A stretch of DNA of 64,000 nucleotides, from positions 930,001 through 994,000 of the forward strand of contig CAVTPD010000001.1 of assembly GCA_963736575.1 (NCBI GenBank). Reading direction: 5' to 3'. Every line of letters starts with the position of its first letter. The stretch's first letter is position 1. The notes beneath the pieces were generated by a model. It worked only from the letters and a program-made list of their open reading frames with translations, was not told where the DNA came from and did no database searches. The DNA comes from CAVTPD01 sp963736575 (GTDB taxonomy: Bacteria > Bacteroidota > Bacteroidia > Cytophagales > JAAEPT01). Of this stretch, positions 46,316 through 55,864 are shown in pieces. The translations under genes were made by a program, and so were the position numbers.

Positions 46316-46999
46316 ATGAAACTAAGCTTGAGAACGTATATAATCATGCTCTTACTGTCCTTTTCCTTTATAGCTGCACAAGCTCAAGGAAAAGACAAAC
46401 AGGGACTTATTCAATTTTCTGGAATTATTGTTGAAGGAGACAGTATGCTTGGTGTACCAGGTGTACATGTTTTTAGTGGTAAAAATGGTAGAGGAACCAG
46501 TACAAATTTACTAGGATACTTCTCTTTACCAGCAAAACCTGGAGATTCTTTAATAATTGCCGCCATTGGTTTTCGTAAAGAAATTTATACGGTACCTAAT
46601 GATTCTTTAGCCAATTACTCGGTAATTATTCGTTTATCGGAAGATACTACAATGCTCCCTGTGATTGAAATCCGTCCTTTTCCATCTGAAAGGGTTTTTA
46701 AGCAAGCTTTTCTTGCCATGCATATTCCTATAGAAAAGGAACAAAGCAATATGAATAAAAACCTTAATGATCAGATTTTGGAGCGTATGTTATATACCCT
46801 AGAGGATGATGGTAGTATGAATCATGCGTATTATATGAATAAACAGATTCAATATATGGAACAGCGTTATATGTACCAAAGCGGTTATGTTTCTATTTTT
46901 GATCCCTTCGCTTGGAAACGTTTCTTTGACGATGTAGAAAGTGAGAAAGAAAAGAAACTACTTAAAGAAAAAGAAGAGAATAATACGGAGGGGTATTAA
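46316..46999 (+). CDS. Exported carboxypeptidase-regulatory-like domain protein
   Basis: 227 aa, signal peptide ending near AAQAQ (24). A CarbopepD-type beta-sandwich follows at about 30-110 (GVPGVHVFSGKNGRGTSTNLLGYF, SLIIAAIGFRK), as seen at the start of TonB-dependent transporters, but no plug or barrel follows. The C-terminal part is helical and charged, ending in a Lys/Glu-rich tail. Likely periplasmic or outer-membrane-associated; function unknown. A TATTTTTG box lies at 46296-46303. Confidence 0.78.
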   Translation: MKLSLRTYIIMLLLSFSFIAAQAQGKDKQGLIQFSGIIVEGDSMLGVPGVHVFSGKNGRGTSTNLLGYFSLPAKPGDSLIIAAIGFRKEIYTVPNDSLANYSVIIRLSEDTTMLPVIEIRPFPSERVFKQAFLAMHIPIEKEQSNMNKNLNDQILERMLYTLEDDGSMNHAYYMNKQIQYMEQRYMYQSGYVSIFDPFAWKRFFDDVESEKEKKLLKEKEENNTEGY

Positions 47000-47090
47000 G
47001 GTGTTTTGCGTTATAAGTTCTTGGTTTTGTGAATTTATTCGTTTTTAATGCAGCAAGATTGAACAGAAAATAAAGATGGTTATTCAATTT

Positions 47091-47555
47091 CTAGTATATA
47101 GATTGTCTTAAAAATTCTAAATAGGTCTTAGCTTGATTTTCATTTTTGAAGTGAAGTATTTTACAACCAGAATTAATGTTAATCGACCAATGTGATAAGC
47201 CATGCTCAGGACTTTCAACAGAAAATTTTGCATTACAATAAGCTTTAGGTAGCTGATTTAAAAAAGGGATTTTAGTATTGAATATGCCAAAGTTTATAAA
47301 GATCATTTTTTGAGATTTATTAAACTTGACCTCCCTAAATGAAAATGTAAACATTATTAAAAATAAGTAGTAAGAAATTAAAAAAGTGACAGATAATAGA
47401 ATGTTAGTTTCAATAGATTTTAAATAGAAATAACTACAGATTAAACTGATAGCCCAGAAAGCCACGATTTTTACTTTTGTGGTTCTTGCTTTAATTATTA
47501 TTGAAGATTCAGTAATAGTTGTTTGATTGTAGTCATCTTTAAGAATATATTCCAT
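47091..47555 (-). CDS. Small membrane protein of unknown function
   Basis: 154 aa with two hydrophobic segments (about residues 28-45 and 50-70) followed by a soluble beta-rich C-terminal domain with two cysteines. The topology resembles small PH-like membrane proteins, but no family is recognised. It lies alone between an exported protein gene and a glycosyltransferase. Confidence 0.65.
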   Translation of the reverse strand: MEYILKDDYNQTTITESSIIIKARTTKVKIVAFWAISLICSYFYLKSIETNILLSVTFLISYYLFLIMFTFSFREVKFNKSQKMIFINFGIFNTKIPFLNQLPKAYCNAKFSVESPEHGLSHWSININSGCKILHFKNENQAKTYLEFLRQSIY

Positions 47556-47634
47556 TGTAAAAAAATAATTTAGTCAGAGTTAATGTATCAAAATCATATT
47601 CACTATTGGCATAAAATGACTTCCAGTTAAGTGT

Positions 47635-49293
47635 TTAAAACAACACTTTAACAATATAATAAGGTTTTGTCACCTCATCTCTAGTAGCCGGATTCAAGAA
47701 TTTTCCATTTAGAATAAGCACATGGTAATTGGGTAATTCGTCAATTACTAGGCTGTGTTTTAAGCGCATTAATTCGTTTTTTCCTTCTTCGTTAGTATAG
47801 AAGTAATAATCTCCTTTAAAGTCTTTTGTTGCTTCTAAGTTGTAAATAATAGGTGCGATTTGGTGGCTGTAAACATCAAAAGAATGGTGCTGCACTTTAT
47901 ATCCGTAAATATGATCTTTAGGGATTTTCATTTTCTCCCGAAGTATGGTTCCGGCAACTGCACCAGTATGGTATTGGTTTAAAGAAGGGTAGAAGTTTAG
48001 GTTCATTCCCAAATTAAAAGCGATAATGGCCAAAGCAGAAGGGACAATGAATTTCACTTTTTTATCCTTACTGAAAGCGAAATAAATGGCCGTTCCAAAT
48101 AAAACAACAGCAAAAAACAACCAATACCAAGGCATTGGAAAGAACCAAAGATTGATGACGGCAAACAAGGCCATCAATAAGAAAACGATAATGGTTTGAA
48201 TGATGTAAAAGGGTTTAAACCACGTTTCTTTTTCGGTAAAGATTTCATAAATCTGGTGGGCGGTAAGAATGGCGGCATGCGGGAAAATCACCATAATGTA
48301 GTGCGGCAATTTGTAATGCGATTTCGACAAAGCAATCATAGCTAATAGAAAACCAGCCAGTGTAATAACTTCGGGTAACGTGTCTTTGTTGAATTTCGTT
48401 TTCACCAAAAGAAACAACTTTCTAATCACACTGAAATAAGCCAGCATCATCCAAGGCATGAATTCCCAAAGAAAAGTATGCCAGAAGAAATCAAATCCAG
48501 AATCATTAGACCATACGTTTTCACCGGTTAAACGACCAAAACTCTGTGTCCAGAAATAGAATTTAACACCCGATTCACCGGTAACTCCATTAACTGTTTT
48601 TTCAGGCTGAAGATCAAATTGCGTGTACAAGCCATAAACCATTGGCGCCAACCAAAAGGCGATGATCACTAAACCGATTAACCACTCGGGCTTTATAAAG
48701 TTCTTAAACTGTCTTTTATAAAGGAAATGAGCACCTAAGGACAAAACAGGAACCATTAGCCCAATGGGGCCTTTTGCCAACATAGCCAAAGCAAAACCAG
48801 AGAATCCTAAAAACAACTGAATGAATTTTTTGTCTTGTAGGTAAGCATACGTTTGCCATATCCCGAAGATTACAAAGTTGGTTAATAAGGTATCGGTTCG
48901 AACATCATGATTGTGCAAAAAATAAACATGTGTTGTTGCCAAGATTAACGCAGAAAGCTGACCTACATGTTGGTTGTATAAACGTTTAGCTAAACCATAG
49001 GTAGCGTAAATTCCTAAAATGGAAGCGAAGAAAGAAGGCAAACGGTATGCCCAATGGCTAATGCCAAAAATGTCGTAACTAATAGCGCCCAACCAAAACA
49101 CTAAAGGCGGCTTGTCCAAGTAATCGTTGCCACGGTGAAAGACTTCTAAATAGCTTCCGCTTTGCATCATTTCCATGGCTATGGAAGCGTATTGAGCTGC
49201 ATCTATATCGAAAATGTGTATTAAGGTTAAACCAAGTATGTAGACCAAAGCGGCCAATGAAAATAGAAGGATGTATAGTTTTTTCGAAAGCAT
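47635..49293 (-). CDS. ArnT/PMT-like glycosyltransferase (GT39 family)
   Basis: Polyprenyl-phosphate-sugar-dependent transferase of the inner membrane; 552 aa from the ATG at 49293 (a TTG lies three codons upstream). The first periplasmic loop has DIDAAQYASIAMEMMQSG and RGNDYLDKPPLVFWLGAI, the catalytic acidic residues of this group. About eleven TM segments follow, then a short periplasmic domain. Such enzymes glycosylate lipid A or surface proteins. The acceptor is unknown. Confidence 0.85.
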   Translation of the reverse strand: MLSKKLYILLFSLAALVYILGLTLIHIFDIDAAQYASIAMEMMQSGSYLEVFHRGNDYLDKPPLVFWLGAISYDIFGISHWAYRLPSFFASILGIYATYGLAKRLYNQHVGQLSALILATTHVYFLHNHDVRTDTLLTNFVIFGIWQTYAYLQDKKFIQLFLGFSGFALAMLAKGPIGLMVPVLSLGAHFLYKRQFKNFIKPEWLIGLVIIAFWLAPMVYGLYTQFDLQPEKTVNGVTGESGVKFYFWTQSFGRLTGENVWSNDSGFDFFWHTFLWEFMPWMMLAYFSVIRKLFLLVKTKFNKDTLPEVITLAGFLLAMIALSKSHYKLPHYIMVIFPHAAILTAHQIYEIFTEKETWFKPFYIIQTIIVFLLMALFAVINLWFFPMPWYWLFFAVVLFGTAIYFAFSKDKKVKFIVPSALAIIAFNLGMNLNFYPSLNQYHTGAVAGTILREKMKIPKDHIYGYKVQHHSFDVYSHQIAPIIYNLEATKDFKGDYYFYTNEEGKNELMRLKHSLVIDELPNYHVLILNGKFLNPATRDEVTKPYYIVKVLF

Positions 49294-49321
49294 AATTTCC
49301 AATTATTCAGCAAAAATAGCC

Positions 49322-49906
49322 TTATTCAATGAAGTTTTCTAAAAGAGACGTAACGGCTTCCCAATCCGATTTCTTTACGCGGGTTTTGATGTAGCAGGTC
49401 ATTTCAAATTCTTGTTTCAGAATAGGAAGATCATAATCCTTAATCACCTTCATAATGGTGTTCATTTCTTCATAAGTGAATTTTAGTTCTACCGAAAAAG
49501 AAACGTGTTCGGTTATGATTTCAGCATTGTTTAAGGCATCTTCTGCGGAAGTTTTGTAGGCCTCAATTAATCCGGGAACACCCAATTTTGTGCCGCCAAA
49601 GTACCGAACGACAACTACACAAATATTGCTTAATTCTTTGCTCCGGATTTGACCTAAAATAGGGGCGCCAGCCGAATTAGACGGTTCTCCATCGTCACCT
49701 GCTCTATACGATTCTCCGTTTTCGCCAATCACAAATGCATAACAATGATGACGGGCATCGTGATAGTCTTTTTTATATTGTTTTACCAGTTCTTTTACTT
49801 CTTCTTCCGCATACACTTTATGCGCATACGCATGAAATTTACTGCCCTTATTTTTATAAAAACCTTCCGAAGTAGCCGCTATGGTTAAATACGCTCCTTC
49901 CTCCAT
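49322..49906 (-). CDS. yigZ: YigZ/IMPACT family protein
   Basis: 194 aa. The N-terminal UPF0029 domain shows ARHHCYAFVIG, AGDDGEPSNSAGAPILGQI and VVRYFGGTKLGVPGL, followed by a ferredoxin-like C-terminal domain. Members act in translation-related stress in eukaryotes (IMPACT) and are of unclear role in bacteria. The EamA-type transporter gene ends 1 bp upstream, so they are likely one transcript. Confidence 0.9.
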   Translation of the reverse strand: MEEGAYLTIAATSEGFYKNKGSKFHAYAHKVYAEEEVKELVKQYKKDYHDARHHCYAFVIGENGESYRAGDDGEPSNSAGAPILGQIRSKELSNICVVVVRYFGGTKLGVPGLIEAYKTSAEDALNNAEIITEHVSFSVELKFTYEEMNTIMKVIKDYDLPILKQEFEMTCYIKTRVKKSDWEAVTSLLENFIE

Positions 49907-49907
49907 C

Positions 49908-50777
49908 TTACAGTGTGATTAATAAAATTGAAATGAAAGCGAGGAAAACCCCTACAAAATTCATGGCACTTAGTTTTTCTTTAAACAGTAAAATACTGAA
50001 GAAAACTGAACCAATTATGGTTGCCACGCTCAATACAGGGAAGATAAAAGCACCATCGTAATCAAAGGCTTCCAAAGCTCTAATGACTACTACCAGAGAA
50101 AAGAAATTAGGAACGCCTAACGCAATGCCGCCAATAATTTCACCTTTGGTATAAGAAAGCTTTTTAGTTTTGATAAGCGTTGTAGTTAGCCCCACAATAG
50201 CAGCAACGCCAAAGGCAAAAAGAGGCACCAATGTGTCGGCTGCTTTAAAGGTGAAAATAGTAGAAATATGATTCACCAACATATCAACTATACCTGCCCC
50301 AAGAAAAACCAGCATTACCCAGAACGCTGTTTTGGTGGGCGGTAAATCCTCTAAATGATCTTTTGGTTTTATAGAAGTAAGAATAATAGCGGCAAAAGCG
50401 ATCAGTACACCTAAAACATTCCAGATTCCATAACTTCCTTTTTGAGAAATAAACAAGCTGTAGGCAATAGGCAAAACCATACTAATTTTACTAGCAATAG
50501 TAGAAACCGAAACCCCAATATCAATGGCAGTTTTGGCCATGATAAAGAAAACAGAAATAAAGAAACAACCTAGGATTACGGCCCAGATCCAGAAATTAGA
50601 CGGTATTTCTATGCTTTCAATGTTGTGATTCAGACTGAAAAAAATACTGCCTGTTAGAAAACAAGCTACATAATTAATAGTGATGGCTTTAAAGGTATCT
50701 AATCCAAATTTCCCGAAAAGCTTAAAAGTAATGAAGAAATAAACGTTGATAAATACTGCTATAATCAGCCAGATCAC
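49908..50777 (-). CDS. EamA/DMT superfamily transporter
   Basis: 289 aa with about ten hydrophobic segments in two halves, as in drug/metabolite transporters. GTG start overlapping the DUF6495 stop as GTGA, so the two are coupled. Substrate unknown. Confidence 0.84.
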   Translation of the reverse strand: MIWLIIAVFINVYFFITFKLFGKFGLDTFKAITINYVACFLTGSIFFSLNHNIESIEIPSNFWIWAVILGCFFISVFFIMAKTAIDIGVSVSTIASKISMVLPIAYSLFISQKGSYGIWNVLGVLIAFAAIILTSIKPKDHLEDLPPTKTAFWVMLVFLGAGIVDMLVNHISTIFTFKAADTLVPLFAFGVAAIVGLTTTLIKTKKLSYTKGEIIGGIALGVPNFFSLVVVIRALEAFDYDGAFIFPVLSVATIIGSVFFSILLFKEKLSAMNFVGVFLAFISILLITL

Positions 50778-51220
50778 TTAGAAAGTTGTTTTATGGTATT
50801 ATAATATTCTTCTTCAATAATAAAACCGCCTTTGTTTAAAACGTCAAACAGTACGTCTTCTCGGTTTTGTGTATGCTGAATTTTAGAAATAAGAATATTT
50901 TCAGGATGTGCTTTTAAATAATCTTCCCAAGTTTCGGATTTCTTTTTAGAACCTGTTCCCGAAATGATTTCTAAGTCTTTTTTTCCGAAGTGAAAAAATA
51001 GAACAGAGCCGGCTTGGTTCTGCTCTACAAATTCTATTTTTTGTAAACTTCCTTGTAAAATAAAGTCGCTAAATTCTTCAATTAGCTCATCTACTCTGGC
51101 CGATTTCTCTTCCTTCATTTTAACCCAATCCTCTGCGGGAATAGAGTGTGAAGCCAAGAAATAAACAAATTCTTTTTCTAGAGGTTTAAGCTCTTCTAGG
51201 GTAAGTCTTCTAAATCTCAT
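50774..51220 (-). CDS. DUF6495 family protein
   Basis: 148 aa from the ATG at 51220 (MRFRRLTLEELKPLEKEFV), soluble, no signal peptide. The N-terminal LTLEELKPLEKEFVYFLASH and the central lysine-rich region are the recognisable pattern of this Bacteroidota family of unknown function. It overlaps the upstream methyltransferase by 11 bp and the downstream transporter by 4 bp, so all three are translationally linked. Confidence 0.72.
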   Translation of the reverse strand: MRFRRLTLEELKPLEKEFVYFLASHSIPAEDWVKMKEEKSARVDELIEEFSDFILQGSLQKIEFVEQNQAGSVLFFHFGKKDLEIISGTGSKKKSETWEDYLKAHPENILISKIQHTQNREDVLFDVLNKGGFIIEEEYYNTIKQLSK

Positions 51221-52361
51221 CAATAACTCTTCGTGTTCCTTTATACATTTCGTATTTATTGAAACGGCATTCTAACGAACCGTTGTACATAGGGATTTTA
51301 CGAGATGTTTTAAGCCCAATTTTTTTTAAAGCAGGGATGTTAGAACTAATAATCCAAGCATCACAATCGGTGAAATTAGTCTTAAGACAATCACCAATGT
51401 TTTTGTATAGGTCTATAATTTCTTCCCCAATTCTTTCCCCATAAGGCGGGTTCATAATTAAGGTAGCGTTGCCAGGGTAAGGGTTTTCTAACTTTTCGAA
51501 AGAACAAAGTCTTACTTCTATAAATCGATCAAATCCAGAATTTTTTAAGTTGAGTTTGGCGATTTCTATCGATTCGGCAGAGGTGTCACTTCCAAAAATT
51601 GGTGGGCAATCTCCAGTAACTAATGCCGCAGCTTCTCGTTTTACTTCTTCCCAAAGTTCAGGTTTAAAGCTTTTCCAGCCCATAAAACAGAAATACTCAC
51701 GGAAATATTGTGCCGGAATATTGGTAGCCGCCATAGTGGCTTCTATTAAAATAGTACCCGAACCACACATAGGATCAATTAAAGGCGATTTTTTGTCCCA
51801 ACCAGAAAGCTGAACTAGCCCAGCAGCTAAAATTTCATTTAAGGGCGCGGTATTGGTTTTTAATCGGTAACCACGTTGGAATAAAGCCGTACCCGAAGAA
51901 TCAACTGATATAGTGCAAAGGTTATCTTTAATATGAACGTTAAAACGTAAGTCCGCATTTTTAGGGTCTACATTTGGGCGTTCACCTAATTTATTTCGGA
52001 AGGAATCCGCAATGGCATCTTTTAATTTTAATGCTACATATTTAGAATGGTTAAACTGTTCCGAAAATGTAGTAGCATCAACGGCAAACGTTTGGTCTAC
52101 ATCAAAAAAAGAAGTCCAATCGATTTTTAGTGCTTCTTTATAAAGTTCTTCCTCATTAGCAACTGTAAATTCTTTAATAGGAAGAAGTACCTTTAAGGCC
52201 AGCCTACTTTGGTAATTTACTTTATACAATGTTTTCATGTCTCCTCTAAAGGAAACAGCGCGGTTTAACTTTATAATATCATTTGCGCCAAGTTCTTTAA
52301 GCTCTGCTGCTAAAATGTCTTCTAAACCGAATTGAGTTTTGACTATATAAGTTTCGATAAT
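51210..52361 (-). CDS. THUMP domain class I rRNA methyltransferase (RlmL-like), unusual start
   Basis: Methylates guanine N2 in 23S rRNA (RlmL/YpsC group). SAM and catalytic motifs: LIDPMCGSGTILIEA, GSDTSAESIEIAKLN and LIMNPPYGERI. Family homology continues upstream of the ATG at 52238: TQFGLEDILAAELKELG and LNRAVSFRGD are encoded in frame to about 52361. No ATG, GTG or TTG exists in frame before the TAG near 52400, so the start would be ATT or ATC (52361-52356), or the ATG was lost to an error. The full form has about 383 aa, the normal length. Confidence 0.8.
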   Translation of the reverse strand: MIETYIVKTQFGLEDILAAELKELGANDIIKLNRAVSFRGDMKTLYKVNYQSRLALKVLLPIKEFTVANEEELYKEALKIDWTSFFDVDQTFAVDATTFSEQFNHSKYVALKLKDAIADSFRNKLGERPNVDPKNADLRFNVHIKDNLCTISVDSSGTALFQRGYRLKTNTAPLNEILAAGLVQLSGWDKKSPLIDPMCGSGTILIEATMAATNIPAQYFREYFCFMGWKSFKPELWEEVKREAAALVTGDCPPIFGSDTSAESIEIAKLNLKNSGFDRFIEVRLCSFEKLENPYPGNATLIMNPPYGERIGEEIIDLYKNIGDCLKTNFTDCDAWIISSNIPALKKIGLKTSRKIPMYNGSLECRFNKYEMYKGTRRVIDEI

Positions 52362-52507
52362 CGTTGTCGTTACAAATTGGAATACAAATATACACTACGT
52401 AATGTAAAAATGGCAGACTATTCTTTATGGATTACTTTTTGATAGTTAAATGAAGCAGGAGTTTGAATAAATTGTAAATTGTATCAAAAAAATAAAGTAG
52501 ATAAAAA

Positions 52508-53212
52508 ATGTTCACTAGTGGAGCTTTCATCATTGGTATAATCTTCATGATTATAAGCCTTGTGGTTCAACAAAGGTTGAAAAACAAGTTTAAGAAATAC
52601 AGCAAAATTGGTACACGTTCTGGCTTATCTGGTAAGGAAGTAGCCGAAGCGATGTTGCATAACAATGGAATTAATGATGTACGTGTAATGTCTGTTCCGG
52701 GTAAATTAACCGATCATTACAACCCAGCGAATAAAACCGTAAACCTTTCACCGGATGTATATGAAGGAAGAAGTATCTCTGCAGCGGCTGTTGCCGCACA
52801 CGAATGCGGCCATGCTTTACAACATGCCTTTGGTTATGCACCGTTAAAGTTTAGATCGGCCATGGTTCCCGTACAAAATGCAGCCGGTACAATTATGAAC
52901 ATTGTTGTAATGGCCAGTATCTTTGGTGGTTCGTTTTTGTATCAAACGTTCCCATTCGAATCGGTTTTGTATTTAGTAATTGGTGTTTACGGAGTAATGA
53001 CTCTATTTAGTTTTGTGACACTTCCAGTAGAATTTGATGCTAGTAATAGAGCATTGGCCTGGATTGAAAGAGCGGGCATTGTTTCTGCTGAAGAACATGA
53101 CGGTGCTCAAGATGCATTAAAATGGGCAGCCATGACCTATGTAGTGGCAGCTATAGCTTCATTAGCCACTTTATTGTATTACATTACCTTGCTAATGGGT
53201 AGGAACGATTAA
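52508..53212 (+). CDS. Zinc metallopeptidase, YugP type
   Basis: Membrane-bound neutral zinc peptidase of 234 aa. N-terminal TM segment, catalytic HECGHALQHA at residues about 98-107, further TM segments at about 123-175 and at the C-terminus. The family (Zn_peptidase_2) is widespread but of unknown substrate. A single gene with its own terminator. Confidence 0.88.
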   Translation: MFTSGAFIIGIIFMIISLVVQQRLKNKFKKYSKIGTRSGLSGKEVAEAMLHNNGINDVRVMSVPGKLTDHYNPANKTVNLSPDVYEGRSISAAAVAAHECGHALQHAFGYAPLKFRSAMVPVQNAAGTIMNIVVMASIFGGSFLYQTFPFESVLYLVIGVYGVMTLFSFVTLPVEFDASNRALAWIERAGIVSAEEHDGAQDALKWAAMTYVVAAIASLATLLYYITLLMGRND

Positions 53213-53236
53213 AAAATAAATTTGTTTAAAATTCTG

Positions 53237-53262
53237 AAAGCTCCTGAAAAGGAGCTTTTTTT
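53237..53262 (+). terminator. Terminator after the YugP-type gene
   Basis: AAAGCTCC / GGAGCTTT stem, 6-nt loop, T run. Confidence 0.88.
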
Positions 53263-53276
53263 ATGCCTTAATTTAA

Positions 53277-54011
53277 ATGAACATGGAAGCACTTTTGTCG
53301 GTAGAAGGTATTATAGCCTTATTAACACTTACCCTTTTAGAAATAGTTTTAGGGGTAGATAACATTATCTTTATTTCTATTGTTACCAATAAATTACCAG
53401 AGGAACAGCAGCCAAAAGCGCGATTGGTGGGCTTAAGTTTAGCCTTAATTATACGTATAATGCTTCTTTTTGGTATTACTTGGATTGTAGGATTTACCAA
53501 ACCAATGTTTACGCTGTTTGGTTTTGAGGCAAGTGGAAGAGACCTTATTCTATTTGTTGGTGGCTTATTTTTATTGGCTAAAAGTACTTCTGAAATACAC
53601 CACAAAGTAGAAGGAGTTACAGAGGAACATGAAGTTTCTGTGAAGAAAAAAGCGTTTAGTGGTATTATTATACAAATAGTTCTGTTAGATATTGTTTTCT
53701 CATTCGATAGTATATTAACAGCCATTGGTTTAACAGATGAAATTCTGTTAATGATCATTGCGGTCACTATTTCGTTAATTGTTATGATGATTTTCTCTGG
53801 GGCTATTAGCAAGTTTATTAATGATCACCCAACCTTGCAGATATTAGCACTGTCCTTCTTAATCCTTATAGGGTTTATGTTGGTGATAGAAGCTTTTCAT
53901 TTTCATGTACCGAAAGGATACATCTACTTTTCAGTAGCTTTTTCTTTATTGGTAGAAGTTATAAATATGAAAATGAGGAAGAAGAAAAAAGTGATTAAAA
54001 CCGAAGTTTAG
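53277..54011 (+). CDS. TerC family integral membrane protein
   Basis: 244 aa, about seven TM segments. The TerC hallmarks LEIVLGVDNIIFISIV and LDIVFSFDSILTAIGL are present with their membrane aspartates. Family members act in manganese export or metal supply to secreted proteins. It starts a tight run with a HAD phosphatase 2 bp downstream and an M50 protease overlapping that. Confidence 0.92.
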   Translation: MNMEALLSVEGIIALLTLTLLEIVLGVDNIIFISIVTNKLPEEQQPKARLVGLSLALIIRIMLLFGITWIVGFTKPMFTLFGFEASGRDLILFVGGLFLLAKSTSEIHHKVEGVTEEHEVSVKKKAFSGIIIQIVLLDIVFSFDSILTAIGLTDEILLMIIAVTISLIVMMIFSGAISKFINDHPTLQILALSFLILIGFMLVIEAFHFHVPKGYIYFSVAFSLLVEVINMKMRKKKKVIKTEV

Positions 54012-54013
54012 CT

Positions 54014-54640
54014 ATGCTTTCAGGAATAAAAAATATACTATTTGATTTAGGTGGTGTTGTTATTGATATCGATTTCAAATATACAATTGAAGCTTTGGCA
54101 CAATTGTCTGGTAAAACAGTTGAAGAAGTTCATCAGCTTTCTTTGCAAGATGCATATTACGATAAATACGAACGTGGCCATTTAACCAATGCCCAGTTTT
54201 TGGATTTAATCAGGAAGAGTTTAGCGTTTGAAGCTGAAGATGAAGAGGTGATTGCGGCATGGAATGCATTGCTATTAGCCATTCCAAAAGAACGTATAGA
54301 TTTAGTTAAAAAACTATCCGAAAACTATAAAGTGCTAGTGTTGAGTAATACCAGCAATTATCATGTGTTGGGTTTTAATGAAATTCTGAAAAACTCAACC
54401 GGTCATGCTTCATTAAACGAAGTATACCACCATGTTTATTTCTCTTATGATTTAGGGTGCAGAAAACCAGAAGCGCGTATTTACGAGAAGGTTTTAGAAA
54501 ATGCAGGGATAAAGGCCGAGGAAACATTGTTTTTAGACGATAATTATGACAATATTCAGGCTGCCGAAAAATTAGGCTTTAAAACCATTCACGTTACAGA
54601 TAAAGATATCCTAGAAATATTCTCGAATGAAATTCAATAA
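54014..54640 (+). CDS. HAD family phosphatase (YihX-like)
   Basis: 208 aa. Motif I ILFDLGGVVIDID, motif II LVLSNTSNYH, the lysine in DLGCRKPEARIYE and motif IV LFLDDNYDNIQAAEKLG. The first motif and cap size match YihX-type sugar-1-phosphate phosphatases; the substrate is not proven. Lies between terC and an M50 protease gene. Confidence 0.87.
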   Translation: MLSGIKNILFDLGGVVIDIDFKYTIEALAQLSGKTVEEVHQLSLQDAYYDKYERGHLTNAQFLDLIRKSLAFEAEDEEVIAAWNALLLAIPKERIDLVKKLSENYKVLVLSNTSNYHVLGFNEILKNSTGHASLNEVYHHVYFSYDLGCRKPEARIYEKVLENAGIKAEETLFLDDNYDNIQAAEKLGFKTIHVTDKDILEIFSNEIQ

Positions 54641-55847
54641 AACCGTAGTTCTACAACTTTTCTTATTCATTGTTACTTTAATCACTTGTACTTTATCTGG
54701 AGCCGAACACCTAAATTTCCATGGGGCCAAATACATTCATGAGGCCGAACCAGATAAATGGTTGTTTTATCTTTCAGGTTTATGGTATGCTATTCCATTT
54801 TTAAGCATTCTAACAGTACATGAATTTGGCCATTATTTCACTGCAAAATATTATGGACTAAAAACCTCTTTACCCTATTTTATACCAATGTGGTTGCCTA
54901 TTAATATGGGAGCACCATTTATAGGGACAATGGGAGCTGTTATAAAATTAAAAACGCCTTCACAAACTACTAAACAATATTTTGATGTAGGTATTGCAGG
55001 TCCGTTAGCTGGTTTTGTGTTAGCTATGGCATTCATTACCTATGGCTTTTTAAATCTACCGGCTAAAGAAGCTATTTATGACATTCATCCAGAATATTAT
55101 GAACAATTTGATAGTAAAGGACAGTCTTTTGAAGAACATGCTTATACTTCGGAAGGAGTAAAAAAGGTTTTAGGGGAACAACTTAAAGATGGCCAAAATG
55201 CTGAAATACCTATGTTTTATGTGGGGACCAACCTCATCTTTCAGTTTTTTGAGAAATTTGTGGTAGATGACCCCAGTAAAATTCCTAATAAATACGAAAT
55301 GATTCATCATCCGTTTCTATTCGCCGGATTTGTAGCCTTGTTCTTTACGGCTTTAAATCTATTGCCCATTGGTCAGTTAGATGGGGGACATGTTATTTTT
55401 GGTTTATTCGGAAAGAAAAAACATTTATTGATTTCCAGAATATTCTTTACTGGATTTATATTTTATGCGGGCTTAGGTTTCGATGAGATATCTTTAGTGA
55501 AGAACCGGTTTGATGATTTGCTGCTTCCAGTAGTACTTTATGCTGGGTTTTTATACTTGGTTTTTGTACGTGTTTACTCTACAAAACTAAATGCAGCTAC
55601 GGTAGCAGCTGCTGTTTTCTTTGTTCAGTTTGCCTTAGGTTTTTGGATGCCAGAATTAGAAGGCTATTCAGGTTGGTTGTTTTTCGGATTAATACTTTCT
55701 AGAGTATTAGGAGTAGCGCACCCAGAGGTATTAATAGAACAAAAATTAGATACTAAAAGACAAGTATTAGGTTGGGTTTCCTTATTGATATTTGTGCTCT
55801 GTGTAAGTCCAAAACCCTTCAATATTGAAATATTAAGCATTTTCTAA
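54627..55847 (+). CDS. Site-2-type M50 metalloprotease
   Basis: Intramembrane zinc protease of 406 aa. Zinc motif HEFGHYFTAKYYG at residues about 65-77, and the second ligand in LNLLPIGQLDGGHVIF. No PDZ domain is visible, unlike RseP. Its start overlaps the HAD gene by 14 bp. Its stop overlaps that of the converging T9SS gene, with a hairpin across both. The substrate is unknown. Confidence 0.9.
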   Translation: MKFNKTVVLQLFLFIVTLITCTLSGAEHLNFHGAKYIHEAEPDKWLFYLSGLWYAIPFLSILTVHEFGHYFTAKYYGLKTSLPYFIPMWLPINMGAPFIGTMGAVIKLKTPSQTTKQYFDVGIAGPLAGFVLAMAFITYGFLNLPAKEAIYDIHPEYYEQFDSKGQSFEEHAYTSEGVKKVLGEQLKDGQNAEIPMFYVGTNLIFQFFEKFVVDDPSKIPNKYEMIHHPFLFAGFVALFFTALNLLPIGQLDGGHVIFGLFGKKKHLLISRIFFTGFIFYAGLGFDEISLVKNRFDDLLLPVVLYAGFLYLVFVRVYSTKLNAATVAAAVFFVQFALGFWMPELEGYSGWLFFGLILSRVLGVAHPEVLIEQKLDTKRQVLGWVSLLIFVLCVSPKPFNIEILSIF

Positions 55848-55864
55848 TGCTTAATAACTTTTTT
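55831..55864 (+). terminator. Hairpin spanning two overlapping convergent stop codons
   Basis: TATTAAGCAT, TTTCTA, ATGCTTAATA: a perfect 10-bp stem whose loop holds the shared stop-codon bases of the M50 and T9SS genes. A T run follows on the plus strand. Confidence 0.65.
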
